64,000 nucleotides of DNA, from NCBI GenBank assembly GCA_030063045.1, contig JAQSEB010000015.1, forward strand, positions 1,488,001 through 1,552,000, written 5' to 3'. The position numbers and the translations under genes are program-made. The notes below the pieces were generated by a model. It searched no databases. It was not told where the DNA came from and saw nothing but the letters and a program-made list of their open reading frames with translations. Positions 1 to 10,581 of the stretch are shown piece by piece; within the stretch, counting starts at the first letter, position 1; each line of letters begins with the position of its first letter. Origin of the DNA: Pratylenchus scribneri (taxonomy: Eukaryota > Nematoda > Chromadorea > Rhabditida > Pratylenchidae).

Positions 1-369
1 TTGGCCCCAACAGACTAGTACCATAAAATAATTTATAAATGAGAAAAAAATTTCAAAATTAAAAAAAATTGAAATGAATAAAAATTTTACAATTTTTTAC
101 CTAATTTGATTACAAATTTTTAAGATTTCTTTGAAAAAAAATTGCCAAAATTTCTCAAAATTTGTCCACTTTATTTTCTGATTTTTCATTAATTAATATA
201 TTTTCCTTAATTCCCTTTCTATTAATTTTTGTCTATTTTTTCCTTTTTTGAATATTTCTTAATAAAATGTTTATTTTACTTTACCAAAAAACTTAATTTA
301 GACCAAAAATGTGAATTTTTTGTTACCTGATTACAATTTTTGAATTTTTTTTAGATGAAATCCCTGACC

Positions 370-2414
370 TACTGCCCAAAAGCCAATTGTGTGAATCTGC
401 GGCAAATAATCGCGAAATAGTCTCAAATCATAGGAATTGTCATCATCGGCGAAATAAATCACCGCATTGCCGGGGTAGTGCCGATATTCTCGGTGGACAA
501 ATGCTAAGGCCCCATTCCGTGGGAACATTCCTTTTACTGAAAATGAACCCATTTAAAAATTTTTAATATTTTTTTTTATTTATTCTGAATAGCTATGAAA
601 TTTTCCGACGTTTAGAAAAAATTTTTCATCAAAAATACTGGAATAAATAACTGTAGATGATACAATTTGGTATAAAATTTAAAAAACTTATTTTTCGACA
701 AAATTGCAATTTTAATCTATTAAGAGGATTGATAAATCTTTGCTAACAAAAAAAAATATGCTCGAATACAATTTTATATGGCCAAAATATATGACCTTAA
801 AAGTGGTTATTTTCGATATCGAAGTTTGGAAGCAAATTTGATTCTTGGGAAAACAAAATTGCCATAAATAAATCAAAAAATGTATTTAGATTATAAATAA
901 TTTGTAATGGGCATAATTTTAGCCTCAAGGAATGTCCATTTTTGGTATTAAAAATATTTATGACAAATTTATTTAAAAATTTGCCATTAATTAAAAATTA
1001 AATATATTCATTTAAATTTAATAAAATATAACTTTAATATTTTTTTAAAAATTTTATCATATAAAAATTAAATGAATTTTTTCATATAAATATATAATTT
1101 CTCAATTTCACATTTCACTCACATAGTTGTTTGTTACGAGGAAAACCGGGTTCCGCCTCATGATTTAAATATGTGTATTTCAATTTGGACCGTTGAAGAA
1201 TGCGTTCAACTGCCGGCACAATTGATGGCCCATCCTCGGCGACTATCCAATGAATTTGTTTGCCCAAATGCATTAATGTTTGGGCAAGTCTGCTGATGAA
1301 TTGGGTACTTTTCTATTAATAACGGGGGGTGCAATCTTTTAAGGGTGGGGGGGGGGGGGGGGGGTGCAAAATTTTAATGGAGGGGGGGGGGGGGGGGTGC
1401 AGATAAAAAAAAATTCATTAAACTGCCTTACTCGGTACTTAAAAAGATCCTTGCATAATAGAATAACTCTCTTAAACCGAATTTTACACACCCTAACCGC
1501 AAATTTAACCTATCCCAAACTTATCCCTACCCTACCCCTAAAACCCATCCGGCCCTACCCTAACCTAAGGCTAACCCTATATTAAATCCTAAATAAGGTT
1601 TGACAGGATCCCTAATGAGATTTAGGGTAGGAAAGGGTTAGGTTGTAGGGTAGGGTTAGGTTAGATTTTCAAGATATAGAATTACTTCTGGTCTACTTTT
1701 TCAATCCCTAAACAATAAAATTTTGCACCCTCCATTAATAGAGAAGTACCGATGAAATTGTTTGTTAAAATTTCAATTAATTAAAAAATGGAATTATTTT
1801 TCGAATTTGATTTAAATTGAGAAAATATAAAATTCTCCGAATTTATTTAAATTTCATTTTTTTCGAAAAATAAAATTTATTTAAAGCCATTTTTAATATT
1901 ATTGTAATTTTAGGCAAAGAAATATGCTGTCAATTTACGCATTGAGCTAGGGTATTAGCACAAATTTTCCAGTAAAAATTTAAAGAGAAAATAAAATAAT
2001 TTATTTGATCAAAATAATAATTTCATTTTTAATAAATATTTAATTTTGCAATATTTTTATTATATTAAATATTATTTTTAATATTTTAATTAAATTCAAT
2101 TATTTTAAATAATATTTTTAAAAAAAAAATAAATATTTTTTAAATTCAAAAAAATTAAATGAAAATTTATTATTCCTGGACCTGGTCATATCGGCCAATC
2201 TTTCCACCCTTGGATATGTGGGCGTAACGAGAATCAGTCTCGTTGACTGCTTATCATCAACAATAAATTCATCATTTTGCTCTGTGCATTCACATTCCTT
2301 TGATGTTGAATTAAAATTGTTGGAAATATTGTAGATAAACATGTAAATGTTTGAGAGGAAAAGTAGCGCAAAAATGCAATGGCGATATTGTCGAATTTTA
2401 CGTAGAATTGCCAT
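370..2414 (-). CDS. beta-1,3-glucuronyltransferase (GT43), 5' part, runs off left edge
   Basis: Type II Golgi glycosyltransferase of family GT43, which adds glucuronic acid in making the proteoglycan linker (nematode SQV-8 type). Three exons are visible: 2414-2182, 1289-1123 and 536 to about 370, and their phases agree (2, then 1). Exon 1 starts with ATG and encodes a short cytosolic tail, a signal anchor at about residues 13-29, a stem, and the family motif LVTPTYPRVERLADMTR. Exon 2 has IHWIVAEDGPS and PGFPRNKQL. Exon 3 has RNGALAF and the metal-binding acidic run VIYFADDDNSYDLRLF, then TIGFWAVG before a GT. The C-terminal catalytic exons lie beyond position 1, and I found none in 1-330. Intron 1 carries a transposon (1304-1750) ending about 14 bp before exon 2. 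The assignment is firm at family level; the exact acceptor specificity is inferred. Confidence 0.88.
1304..1750. mobile_element. Family A MITE (A7), GGTACTT ends, in intron 1 of the GT43 gene
   Basis: Non-autonomous inverted-repeat element. Both ends read GGTACTT(T/C)TCTATTAAT in opposite orientation and are followed by a GGGGGTGCAA block. Imperfect flanking direct repeats GATGAATTG and GATGAAATTG suggest a target duplication of about 8 bp. Inside are two long G-tracts (near 1348-1363 and 1381-1397) and opposed CCCTAACC/GGGTTAGG runs that form a palindrome. No coding capacity. Confidence 0.75.
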
Positions 2415-2708
2415 GGAATTAAAGAGGGAAAATTAGGGAAATATTTTTTTGCTGACAATGAAATGGATTAAAGAATAAAAGGAGAAAGAATATTGCAAAT
2501 CGATAAAAAGTCAACAATAATAAATAAAATTGGAAAGTAGAGCAAAAATGCAATGGCGATATTGTCGAATTTTACGTAGAATTGCCATGGAATTAAAGAG
2601 GAAAAATTAGGGAAATATTTTTTTTTGCTGACAATGAAATGGATTAAAGAATAAAAAGAGAAAGAATATTGCAAATCGATAAAAAGTCAACAATAATAAA
2701 TAAAATTG
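2360..2708. repeat. 174-bp tandem duplication over the GT43 start codon
   Basis: About 174 bp is present twice in direct tandem, with ATGCAATGGCGAT at 2374 and again 174 bp later at 2548. Only small substitutions and one-base A/T-run differences separate the copies, so it is recent. The repeated block includes the first 18 codons and the upstream leader. The upstream ATG at 2588 therefore opens a short reading frame beginning MAILRKIRQYRHCIFALL like the real protein, which stops after about 25 codons. Confidence 0.9.
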
Positions 2709-2949
2709 GGCAATGGCCAACAAATTTCCCAGAGCAGCCGTTCCCCAATCATTTAGGTCTTGACAAATTCATTCCTCTGTCTGCTGCTGCTGACTGAGTC
2801 GGCTTATAAAATAAGAAAGTTATTACACGCTTTCTTTAACTCTAGGCTAGGATAAATATTTAATGAGTGGGGTTATCTTTCCTCTGAGGGATTTTGTTTC
2901 CTTTGCCGATAAATCGGTTTCTTTTACTGAAAATTTAATAACATGTTAT

Positions 2950-3190
2950 TGTTAGTGTTTAATCATATACCTCGAAACCTTTTACCCATTTAGAGCTCAA
3001 CGGCACACATCGATTGATGTATAGTTTGTTGGAGTTTGGTTCAAAACTAAAAGAGTTATAAACCAAAAACCAAAATAGGTTTGGACGGTTTAATACTTTG
3101 AATTTTGGCCAAACCCCAACAAATTCTATACCAATCGATGCGTCTCGATGAGCTTTATAAAATGGGTATAAAGTTTGATGTTATATAGGA
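2950..3190. mobile_element. Family C palindromic element (C1)
   Basis: Degenerate palindrome. The left half has the reverse form of the ATCGATGCGTCTCGATGAG block (near 3010), the right half the forward form (near 3134). Between them are facing AACCAAAAACC / GGTTTGGACGGTTTAA tracts. Similar elements occur near 23.9, 33.5, 36.6, 37.6 and 47.2 kb. Boundaries are approximate. Confidence 0.5.
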
Positions 3191-3631
3191 TCAAGCATAA
3201 AAAAGTTATAATCAAAAAATCGACCCAATTTCTCGGCAAAAGAACCCAAATGTATCGGCAAAAATTCTCAATATTTTATTTAATATAGCCGCACATTTTG
3301 GGAGTATTCTCAAAATCTGCAAATTTTTAATTCAAATTAATTGTAATATTTAAAATAGTTTCTAGAATAATTCAGTATATGTGTTGTAGGAATAACTGAA
3401 ATTCAGGAAAAATTGAACTACTATATTTTTTTTTAAATTTTTTTGCTTCATAAGAGAATTTTAAGAAAAAAATAACCTGAAAGCAAAATTTTAAACCAAA
3501 AATGAATTTTTAGAGTAAAATTTTAACCAAAATATAGTCATGCCAGGAAAAAAAATAAATTCAAAAATGGCCGCGCAGCGAAAAATTAGGTTTTTTAAAC
3601 AATAAAATTCATTTCAATATTTTATAATATT

Positions 3632-3753
3632 TTCGATCGATTTTTTCGATTTTTAGCCAAATTTTTTCGAAATCGAAAAACGAAATTTCGATGCCAAAAA
3701 TGACCGAAAATCGACATCGGAACGAAAAAATCGAAACATCGAACCCATCCCTG
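3632..3753. mobile_element. Family D element (D1), TTCGAT-rich, right end CCCATCCCTG
   Basis: A run of degenerate TCGAT/TTTCG units ends with GAACCCATCCCTG, the same terminus as the elements at 40846-41285 and 59084-59244. The left terminus is eroded, so the start is approximate. Apart from this I see no gene in 2415-4490. Confidence 0.5.
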
Positions 3754-4490
3754 CTGTCAACCCTTTCATACTCATCAGATGCACTTTCTTCAGCATTTTC
3801 CCTCATCTAGCCCCGTTCATCTCTGTTTGTTTCAAAATGCCACCGTGGCAATTGATCGACTCAATCCTTTGGATGAAATCAATAATAATGGCAAAAAATG
3901 CCCTTTTTGGCCCATCAACTCCAAATTCGGCATTGGCTTTTCCTTCCAATCTCGAAGAAAATAGAGGAAAAAAAAAGTAAATGAAAGTGGAGAGAAAGAG
4001 AATAGACAATTAGGGAAAAAGAAATAAAGGAAAATAAAATATTGGAGAATTTTCGGATGAGTATTTGACTGAAATTTAGATGAAAATCCCTCCTTTACAA
4101 ACCAAAATTTAGCCTATAATTTTTGGGTTATTATATATCAATTAATAATTGGAGAGTTGATTTTGTCTAACAGAATTAAAACCATCCAACAGCAGGCAAA
4201 AAACTTCATTCAATTCACTAAAATAATGTTTAAATATATTAATTTTAATTCAATGTTTTTTTCACAGAATCCACGGTTTTTGGCTTACACAGAAGTCAAA
4301 TTTAAAATTTTATTATTGTGAATGAAAATTTTCTGATAATTATCCCTTTTAGAATTTTAATATTTTCAATGTTTAAAATTATATTTTTAATAATCATAAT
4401 TTATTTAATTTATTCGGTTGAGGGAAAAATGATGAAAAAATAGTTGAAAAGGGTAAAAGAAGCCCCCTGAAACAAATTTCCGAATTACAG

Positions 4491-4753
4491 AACCACCGCA
4501 GATTTAGTGGTCCGACCAAAAGGGGCAGCACCAGGGAAGGTAAAAAGGATGTAATTTTCATAAATTAAATTGAATTATATTAAAGTATGTCCACGTGACA
4601 AAAGTGACCCAAGAGAAGCAAATCAAAGGAGAGGAATTGGCCAGGAATGAAACGGTCATAATTGATATTCAATTGATAGAAGGGGAAGAAGGAGGAGGAA
4701 ATGAAGAGGAGGAGAAAGAAGAAGAAGAAGAATTGGAAGAAGAGGAGGAATAA
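4491..4753 (+). pseudogene. 3' fragment of an immunoglobulin/titin-like protein gene
   Basis: Two exons can be read: 4491-4539 (TTADLVVRPKGAAPGK, behind TTACAG and before GTAAAA) and 4586-4753 (YVHVTKVTQEKQIKGEELAR, then a glutamate-rich tail and stop TAA). The phases fit. The first piece resembles the last strand of an Ig domain of giant muscle proteins (titin/UNC-22/kettin type), with a linker and an acidic end. No matching 5' exons are visible before the GT43 gene at 2414, so this is either a relic or the end of a gene whose other exons I missed. The family call comes from remembered similarity and is tentative. Confidence 0.4.
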
Positions 4754-4950
4754 TAGGAAAATAATATTTGGATTAAATAGGAGAGATAAAATGCCATTTG
4801 GTTAATTCATTCCTAAATGTGCAAATTAATTAAATACATCATTTTATATAAAATTGGCAATAAAAATTACAACAAAAATAAAATTTTAATTTCATTTTTA
4901 GTGATTGACCCGTTTAAAAAATAAATATAATCACCGGCCTCTCAATCATT

Positions 4951-5530
4951 TTAAAATATTTCTGTGCAATTGAAGAATTCAACGGCCTGCCTATATGGAA
5001 TAAAATTGTTCAATTTGGCCAAATTCCTCTTGAATTGTTGAAAGCGAACCTAAAATAATTGTAAAAGTTTAAAATTAAATTATTCCCTTTACATGTGCCA
5101 AATTGGCATAGAATTCTGAATCCAACGATGCGATTGCCAAATCGGATTCCATCGGATTATGGGTTCGATTATGAATTGTCTCATACCAACAAAGGACAGC
5201 GCCAAAATCGAAGTTGGGTTGAAATTTGTTTGCAAATAAATGCGGCCATTTGTTCAAATGCAACGGCAAATCCTCCAATCCAAAAACACAAATTGAATGT
5301 CGCATATGATTTGACCCACATTCTTCATCGTCATACCAAATTGAGCCTCTATAAATTAGTATAAATTGAATTTATTTAAGTATACATTTTTTGCCTGGTA
5401 ATGTGTTGAATGTGTTCGCCCTTTTCCAGGCAAATATGCGTGAATCCGCCGGGCGCCTGAAGAGCATCGGCCGCTTGTAAAGTTGGCACCAATTCCTCGT
5501 CATTCCTCCTTGTTCCCTCTGGCTCATCAG
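4951..5530 (-). CDS. Core-2/I-branching type glycosyltransferase (GT14), 3' exons only
   Basis: Three phase-consistent minus-strand exons: 5530-5386, 5348-5093 and 5049-4951 (stop TAA). The product matches the C-terminal half of nematode GT14 enzymes, which transfer GlcNAc or related sugars in the Golgi: DEELVPTLQAADALQAPGGF, then SNHMRHSICVFGLEDLP, then HLFANKFQPNFDFGAVLCWY, then a tail VRFQQFKRNLAKLNNF ending EFFNCTEIF. The N-terminal exons (signal anchor and first half of the catalytic domain) are not found. The sequence immediately upstream is a repeat element whose terminal TTTAG serves as the first visible splice acceptor. The locus is probably a truncated, dead 3' end, though each exon is intact. 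Its end faces the end of the titin-like fragment about 200 bp away. Confidence 0.7.
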
Positions 5531-6060
5531 CTAAACCCGAAAATTGCGCACCTGGGAAAAATCGAAAATTGCGCACCCGAAATTTGCGCACTCGTCAGCT
5601 TAAAACGAATTTTGCGCACCATGACTTTAAATTATTCCATTGAGTAAAATGTTATTAATTTCATGGTCCTTACAACTTAGAATTATAGTTATAATTATTA
5701 TTATTTATAAGTAGTATTAAAAAGGTAGTAAATATTGTGCTTTAATTGTAATTTGTATAATGCAATTGAAAAAAAATAATAAAATTATGTTGAAAATGAT
5801 TCAGGATGTTTTAAATATTTATAAATGCATTTAATAAAGGCCAATCTTATAATGGCAATACAGGCTCAAAAATTGATGATTACGATTAATTTTTAAATTT
5901 TTTTACAATAATTCATGGTGCGCAATTTTCGGGTTTGGCAGAGTGCGGAATTTTCGATTTTTCCCAGGTGCGCAATTTTCGGGTTTAGCTGAGTGCGCAA
6001 TTTTCGGGTGCTGAATTTTCGGTGCGCAATTTTCGGGTGCGGAACTCACGGTGCACGTTA
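5525..6060. mobile_element. Family F element, ends made of repeated GCGCAATTTTCGGG units
   Basis: The left end holds several copies of CCGAAAATTGCGCAC and the right end several of GTGCGCAATTTTCGGG, so the two ends face each other. A 25-bp piece including AAACCCGAAAATTGCGCACC matches its reverse complement near 5964-5990. The centre is plain AT-rich DNA. It abuts the GT14 fragment on the left and the 3' flank of the SPRY cluster on the right. Boundaries approximate; no target duplication identified. Confidence 0.55.
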
Positions 6061-6340
6061 GAATGCACGGATTGCTCTCCGAATGCGTATAGATGGAATT
6101 AATTTTAATAATCCCTTTTCCTAGGGATATTGAAAGTGAAACTCAAAAGATAATTTGTAGTTTTCCCCATAAGAAAATTGCAGTATGAATTTACCGAAAA
6201 TTGAAAAATAGAATTCAAAAATGACATTAAAAAGCATAAAAATATCGAAAATAGAAAGAATGAAAAGGAAAGTGATTTTCAACATTTTTCGCAAATAATC
6301 TCCAACGCCAAGCTTCTTTTTCCCCAATTTCCTCCTCCAA

Positions 6341-7108
6341 TCAATCCTCTTTCTTCGCAAGTGCGAATTCTTCGAATTTGTATTGGAATTCACCATTAAA
6401 ATTTGTCACAATTTTGGTGCCTTCTCCATAAATGCAGGCATATGGGCGAATTTTATCCAAATAATGGAGCACATTTTTTCCCAGTTGAACAATGCCTTCC
6501 AATTGTCCATTTTTTGTGTAGAACACTTCGAATTTGTTCGCAATGAAATCAAATGCCAATCCGCAGCCGAATATTGCGCCCACTTCTTTTTTCGTTACAT
6601 GATATATTTGGTTGAAATATTCAGCAGAATGGATGTTTTCAAATCCCATTTGAATGCCTCCTTCCTCTTTTTCATTCAACCGCTTGCCTTTATGAACAAG
6701 TTTGGCTTCATAATAGAAGAGCAGTGGCTTAGAGCCATATTTGGCCTTTATCTTGTCGATTTTCAATGGCAGCGCCTCCATATCGACAAAATCTTGTTCG
6801 GCATGAATTGAAGGAAACTTAACAGTCAATTCTTTATTGGAAATTTTAAGCAAATTTTGATTTCGTGGTTGCAATGCCCTCCAATGGTTTTCCAAGATTA
6901 CCAAGTGGCCTCCTTTGACACTACTTTCAATTGGCTTTTTTGGCTCTTGATTATCAGCATCTTTTGGCTCTTTCGGCTCTTCGTGAGTATCAGCTTCTTT
7001 AGTGGCTTTTTGCTCTTCGTGAGTAACAGCTTCTTTAGTGGCTTCTATATTCCCAATGGAGTGAAAAATAATGAGAATGAAGAGGACTGATAGGGTCAAA
7101 TAAAGCAT
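6341..7108 (-). CDS. Secreted SPRY-domain protein, copy 1 (intact)
   Basis: Single-exon reading frame of 255 aa from an ATG. Residues 1-23 form a strong signal peptide (MLYLTLSVLFILIIFHSIGN, cleavage near EA-TK). Residues 24-60 are a charged linker with imperfect KEADTHEEPKE repeats. A SPRY domain fills about 100-250: LLFYYEAKLVHKGKR, GIQMGF, FGCGLAFDF, FYTKNGQLEG, IRPYACIYGEGTKI and NFNGEFQYKFEEF. SPRY is a beta-sandwich protein-binding fold; secreted SPRY proteins are known effectors of cyst nematodes, so a host-directed role is plausible but unproven. It is divergently arranged with copy 2 and is closest to copy 4 at 15275-16007, sharing the linker repeats. Confidence 0.85.
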   Translation of the reverse strand: MLYLTLSVLFILIIFHSIGNIEATKEAVTHEEQKATKEADTHEEPKEPKDADNQEPKKPIESSVKGGHLVILENHWRALQPRNQNLLKISNKELTVKFPSIHAEQDFVDMEALPLKIDKIKAKYGSKPLLFYYEAKLVHKGKRLNEKEEGGIQMGFENIHSAEYFNQIYHVTKKEVGAIFGCGLAFDFIANKFEVFYTKNGQLEGIVQLGKNVLHYLDKIRPYACIYGEGTKIVTNFNGEFQYKFEEFALAKKED

Positions 7109-7883
7109 TATGGAGGGTTAATTTGGATTTTTTTGAGGATTTCTCGAATTGGAATATGATTTTGCCTTAGAATTTCCAGTTTATTTTATAGCAAACTCTT
7201 ATAGCCTTTATATTCATCATCATTATTAATATGGCGTCATACACCCAAATGATATCACCATTTAGGCCAATTCCATTGTTCCTTTATGAAAGTGTAACCC
7301 ACTAACTAAGGGAATTTTCGGGCAAAATGCTTTAGATTTTGATTCCATTATATGCCGCTCCTTTTTGGGCAAAAATTATGAAGAGATGTGTATTGTAATA
7401 TCCCCTTCCAAATTCCCAACTAAATAAGGAAAAATCAAATGCTGCGCAAAATAAAATGCTTGTGTGATTTTTGTGCTTAATTCAAATGATATAATATTTC
7501 CTTCCAAATTCCCCACTAAATAAGGAAAAATCACAATGTTGGGCAAAATAAAATGCTTGTGTGATTTTTGTGCTTAATTCAAATGATATAATATTTCCTT
7601 CCAAATTCCCCAATAAATAATAAAAATCACAATGCTGCGCAAAATAAAATGTTTGGGTAATTTTTGTGCTATCCAAGAGTTTCGGAATAGTGATATCATT
7701 TACTTTATTGGGCAATGTGTTTGTGTGTATGCTGGCAAATTATAATGATCAATATATGAGACCTATCTGATATCCTTTACAAAAGCTATAATATGAGTTT
7801 GCTTTAAAATCAATTGGAAATTTTACTACAAAATCAAATACCAATTCCAGAAATTCCGAAAAAGACCAAACTAGCTGCATATA
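7109..7883. promoter_or_regulatory. Intergenic region between divergent SPRY genes, with 96-bp tandem repeats
   Basis: 775 bp separate the two start codons and must hold both promoters. Positions about 7440-7690 contain nearly three tandem units of about 96 bp (landmark AAATCACAATG...GCAAAATAAAATG). The whole region is repeated in inverted orientation at 14504-15274. No TATA box stands out from the AT-rich background. Confidence 0.55.
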
Positions 7884-8714
7884 ATGCTTTATCTCTCCGA
7901 TCAAGCCTTCATCATTCTCATTATTTTCCACTCCATTGGGAATATACAAGCCACTAAAGATGCTAAAAATCCAAAAGGGCTAGTTGAAAGAAGCCATAAT
8001 GGAGTAGGCTACGAATTGATAAGCCTAGAGAATCAATGGAATGCATTGGAAGAGCATAAACAAAATTGGCTTAAAATTTCCAAAAAAGAATTGTCTGTCG
8101 AATTTCCTTCATCAATTCAATCCCCAAACGATTTTGTCTATATAGTCGCTATGCCGATGAAAATCGACGAAATAAAGGCCAACTGTGGCTCAAAACCACT
8201 GCTCTTCTACTATGAAATCAAACTTGTTCATAAGGGGAAGAAGGTGCATGGGAGAAAGGATGGAACCATTCAAATAGGATTTCAATATTTCTATTCTGTT
8301 GGTGGTTCCAACCGAACTTTTGGTGTAGAGAATGAGGTAGGCGCAACATTCGGCTATGGATTTGCTTTAGACTTCAAAGCGAATAAATTTGAAATATTCT
8401 ACACAAAAAATGGAAAATTGGAAGGCAGCTTTATTCAGCGAGGAAATGAGCTCCAAGTGATGCATCAAATTCGCCCATATGCCCGCATTTCTGGAGAAGG
8501 CACCAAAATTGAAACAAATTTTAATGGTGAATTCCAATACAAATTCGAAGAATTTGGTATTAGAAATGAACCAGCAGAAATGGAGGAAATTCCTTCTTCT
8601 TCTTCATCATCAAAAATTGGTAAATATATTTTTTACTGCCCCTTAAGTAGGCGGGGGGACAGGGTCAATAGCGAAGGGGGTGGGGGGGGGGGGGGGAAGG
8701 TTGGCAAGAAATAA
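7884..8714 (+). CDS. Secreted SPRY-domain protein, copy 2 (intact; may be spliced at 3' end)
   Basis: ATG-started 276-aa frame. Signal peptide MLYLSDQAFIILIIFHSIGN, short linker KDAKNPKGLVERSHNGVGYE, then a SPRY domain with LLFYYEIKLVHKGKK, TIQIGFQYF, FGYGFALDF, FYTKNGKLEGS, IRPYARISGEGTKI and NFNGEFQYKFEEF. The tail is serine-rich (EEIPSSSSSS). After KIG the DNA reads GTAAATAT, a good splice donor, and the frame then enters a G-run, so the real protein probably leaves this exon near 8622 and the last 30 or so residues are doubtful. Nearly identical to copy 5 at 20265-21107, on the opposite arm of the inverted duplication. Confidence 0.83.
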   Translation: MLYLSDQAFIILIIFHSIGNIQATKDAKNPKGLVERSHNGVGYELISLENQWNALEEHKQNWLKISKKELSVEFPSSIQSPNDFVYIVAMPMKIDEIKANCGSKPLLFYYEIKLVHKGKKVHGRKDGTIQIGFQYFYSVGGSNRTFGVENEVGATFGYGFALDFKANKFEIFYTKNGKLEGSFIQRGNELQVMHQIRPYARISGEGTKIETNFNGEFQYKFEEFGIRNEPAEMEEIPSSSSSSKIGKYIFYCPLSRRGDRVNSEGGGGGGGKVGKK

Positions 8715-9313
8715 GTGAAAAAATTTAAGTTTTTCGACCGAATTTAAATGAAATTTTTTTTATTATTCTAAGAAAATGAAGCTAAAATTAGATCAAATGA
8801 GGTGAAAATGATACAAATGAGATAAAATTAGGACGAATGAGACCGAAAAATTTCTTTGTGCTCTACTCATTTATTTTCCAAAAAAAACTATGAACTTTTT
8901 TGGTCATTTTTACGTATAAAAAATTACCCTCCCCCTCCCCCCGTTATTGGAATAATACTAAAGATTTTCATTAGTATTTTGTTTTAAAAATTAGATAAAA
9001 ATTACTTTTCGGCTTGCAATGATTTTTTAAATATTTCTACCCACAGTGCCTTCTTTAAATGCATTTTTTTCAACATTTAATTTAATCGATGATCGATTAA
9101 AAATTATTGAAAATATTTTGTGAAATATTTCGCTTCACTTTTAAACATTCAAAATTTTTTTTGCCAATGTCGTTTCAATTTATGAAAAAAGTGTTTCTTT
9201 TTTTTGAATTTGCTTATGTAATTTATTCTCAAAGATTTTGGAATAAAATTTAAATTCAAAACAATAATTAATAAATTTGAAAGAATAATTTAATAATTTA
9301 AGATTTTTTATTG

Positions 9314-9665
9314 CGTACTGCGACACTGGCGGACTAGACACTTGCGGACGAAACGGTATGGAGCCGAAGGTGGTGAAGCTTGGAACTGTTTATAGCATAT
9401 TATTAGGTATAAAATTATCCAAAAAATGACATCAAAAGCTTTGGCCGAAGTTGAATTTTCACCGTGTTATGGCCAAAAAAACCGTCAAAATCGCAATTTT
9501 AATTAAATAAATGGTTTTTTTTTGACCATAACTCTGAGAATATTAAATCCAATGCTTTTGATGTCTTTTTATAGATAATTTTATGCCTAATAAATAAACA
9601 ATGCCACTCCAGATTTACCACCTTCGACACGAGCAGACCGTTTCGTCCGCAAGTGTCGGCCAACC
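9314..9665. mobile_element. Family B MITE (B1), 9-bp target duplication, left arm only
   Basis: 352-bp palindromic element beginning CGTACTGCGACACT and ending GTGTCGGCCAACC, with long inner inverted repeats (GCCGAAGGTGGT / ACCACCTTCG). It is flanked by the perfect 9-bp direct repeat TTTTTATTG (9305-9313 and 9666-9674). The matching site in the right arm (near 19640-19690) lacks the element. A 9-bp duplication with long inverted ends is typical of Mutator-like elements; that assignment is inferred. Confidence 0.85.
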
Positions 9666-9840
9666 TTTTTATTGTAACCAATTTTTCGTTTGTTTATAAG
9701 TAGGTATATTTTTTACACAATATTTTATATCTGACAAATAGATAAAAAAAATCCGTTAAAAATAAAGAAATATTTCTGCCTCTATTAATCGTTCAAAAAT
9801 TTTAGAATATAATTTTTAAAAAAGTTTTTAATTATTTTTT

Positions 9841-10322
9841 AAATCTTCAGAAACAAAAAATGATCAAAATGCGAATAAGAAAATTGAAAAATTAGAGGTA
9901 AATTGTAATAGCGAAAAAGATTAAAAATTAAAAAAAATTTAGAAAGAAAAAATCGAATTAAAGAATAGAATAGAAAAAATGGAGAAGGAAAATGCTGAAT
10001 TGAAGAATGCCATAACAAAAATGAAGGAAAAAGTAAATATTTTGGAATGTGTTCAATTTGCCTGAATCCATTCAAATCGGGTAATATTTCAGCAATTAAA
10101 TGCGGTCATACTTTTCATCCTGAATGCATAAAACATTGGATCAATGTAAAATATATTCTTTTTATTTAAATAATAATAAAAAATTTTAATTAGACTTACA
10201 ATCAGAAAGATTGTCCAGAATGCAGAAAACTGAGCAAAATGGAGGATATTACGCCTCTTTTTATTGGTGAACCGTACAAATCAACAAGTGATGAGGTAAT
10301 AAATGAATATCTTAAATTATAA
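9841..10322 (+). pseudogene. RING-H2 protein gene, left-arm copy, broken
   Basis: Counterpart of the intact gene at 19022-19526. The coiled-coil exon (KIEKLE), the RING exon and the last exon (KDCPECRKLS ... KSTSDEVINEYLKL) are all recognisable. The initiator region has been replaced by a run without an in-frame ATG. One A is missing from the A-run near 10027-10031, which shifts the frame just before the first zinc-binding cysteine so that translation stops a few codons later. Re-use of a downstream ATG would not restore a whole RING. Confidence 0.75.
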
Positions 10323-10581
10323 ATTTAAGTGGTGTGTCTTCAGTTTAATAACCAATAAATAGAAAGACAAAAATAATTTAGAAATATTTATTTATTTCAA
10401 TTAAATGTGTGAATGGAAAATTAGGGAATTATATGAAATGACAAGCAAAAACTATGAATGGGGAAATTTGGGAAAGGATGAATCGTCTTTGTCTTTTATT
10501 GTAGAAGAGAATAACAATACGCCATCATTCATTTCCTAATTCTAAATGACCATATCCCGAACATTACGAATTCATTGTTAT

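Noticed and set aside
1480..1670. CCCTAACC/GGGTTAGG runs as interstitial telomere
   Set aside because: The runs are irregular, face each other, and lie inside a MITE palindrome. The same GTTAGGG-like runs occur in other family A copies.
3779..4009. Possible exon on either strand between the GT43 gene and the titin-like tail
   Set aside because: Frames are short, splice context is poor, and neither translation continues any neighbouring gene.
6383..6811. 142-aa plus-strand frame opposite SPRY copy 1 (also 15615-15965)
   Set aside because: Antisense shadow of the SPRY coding sequence with no family likeness.
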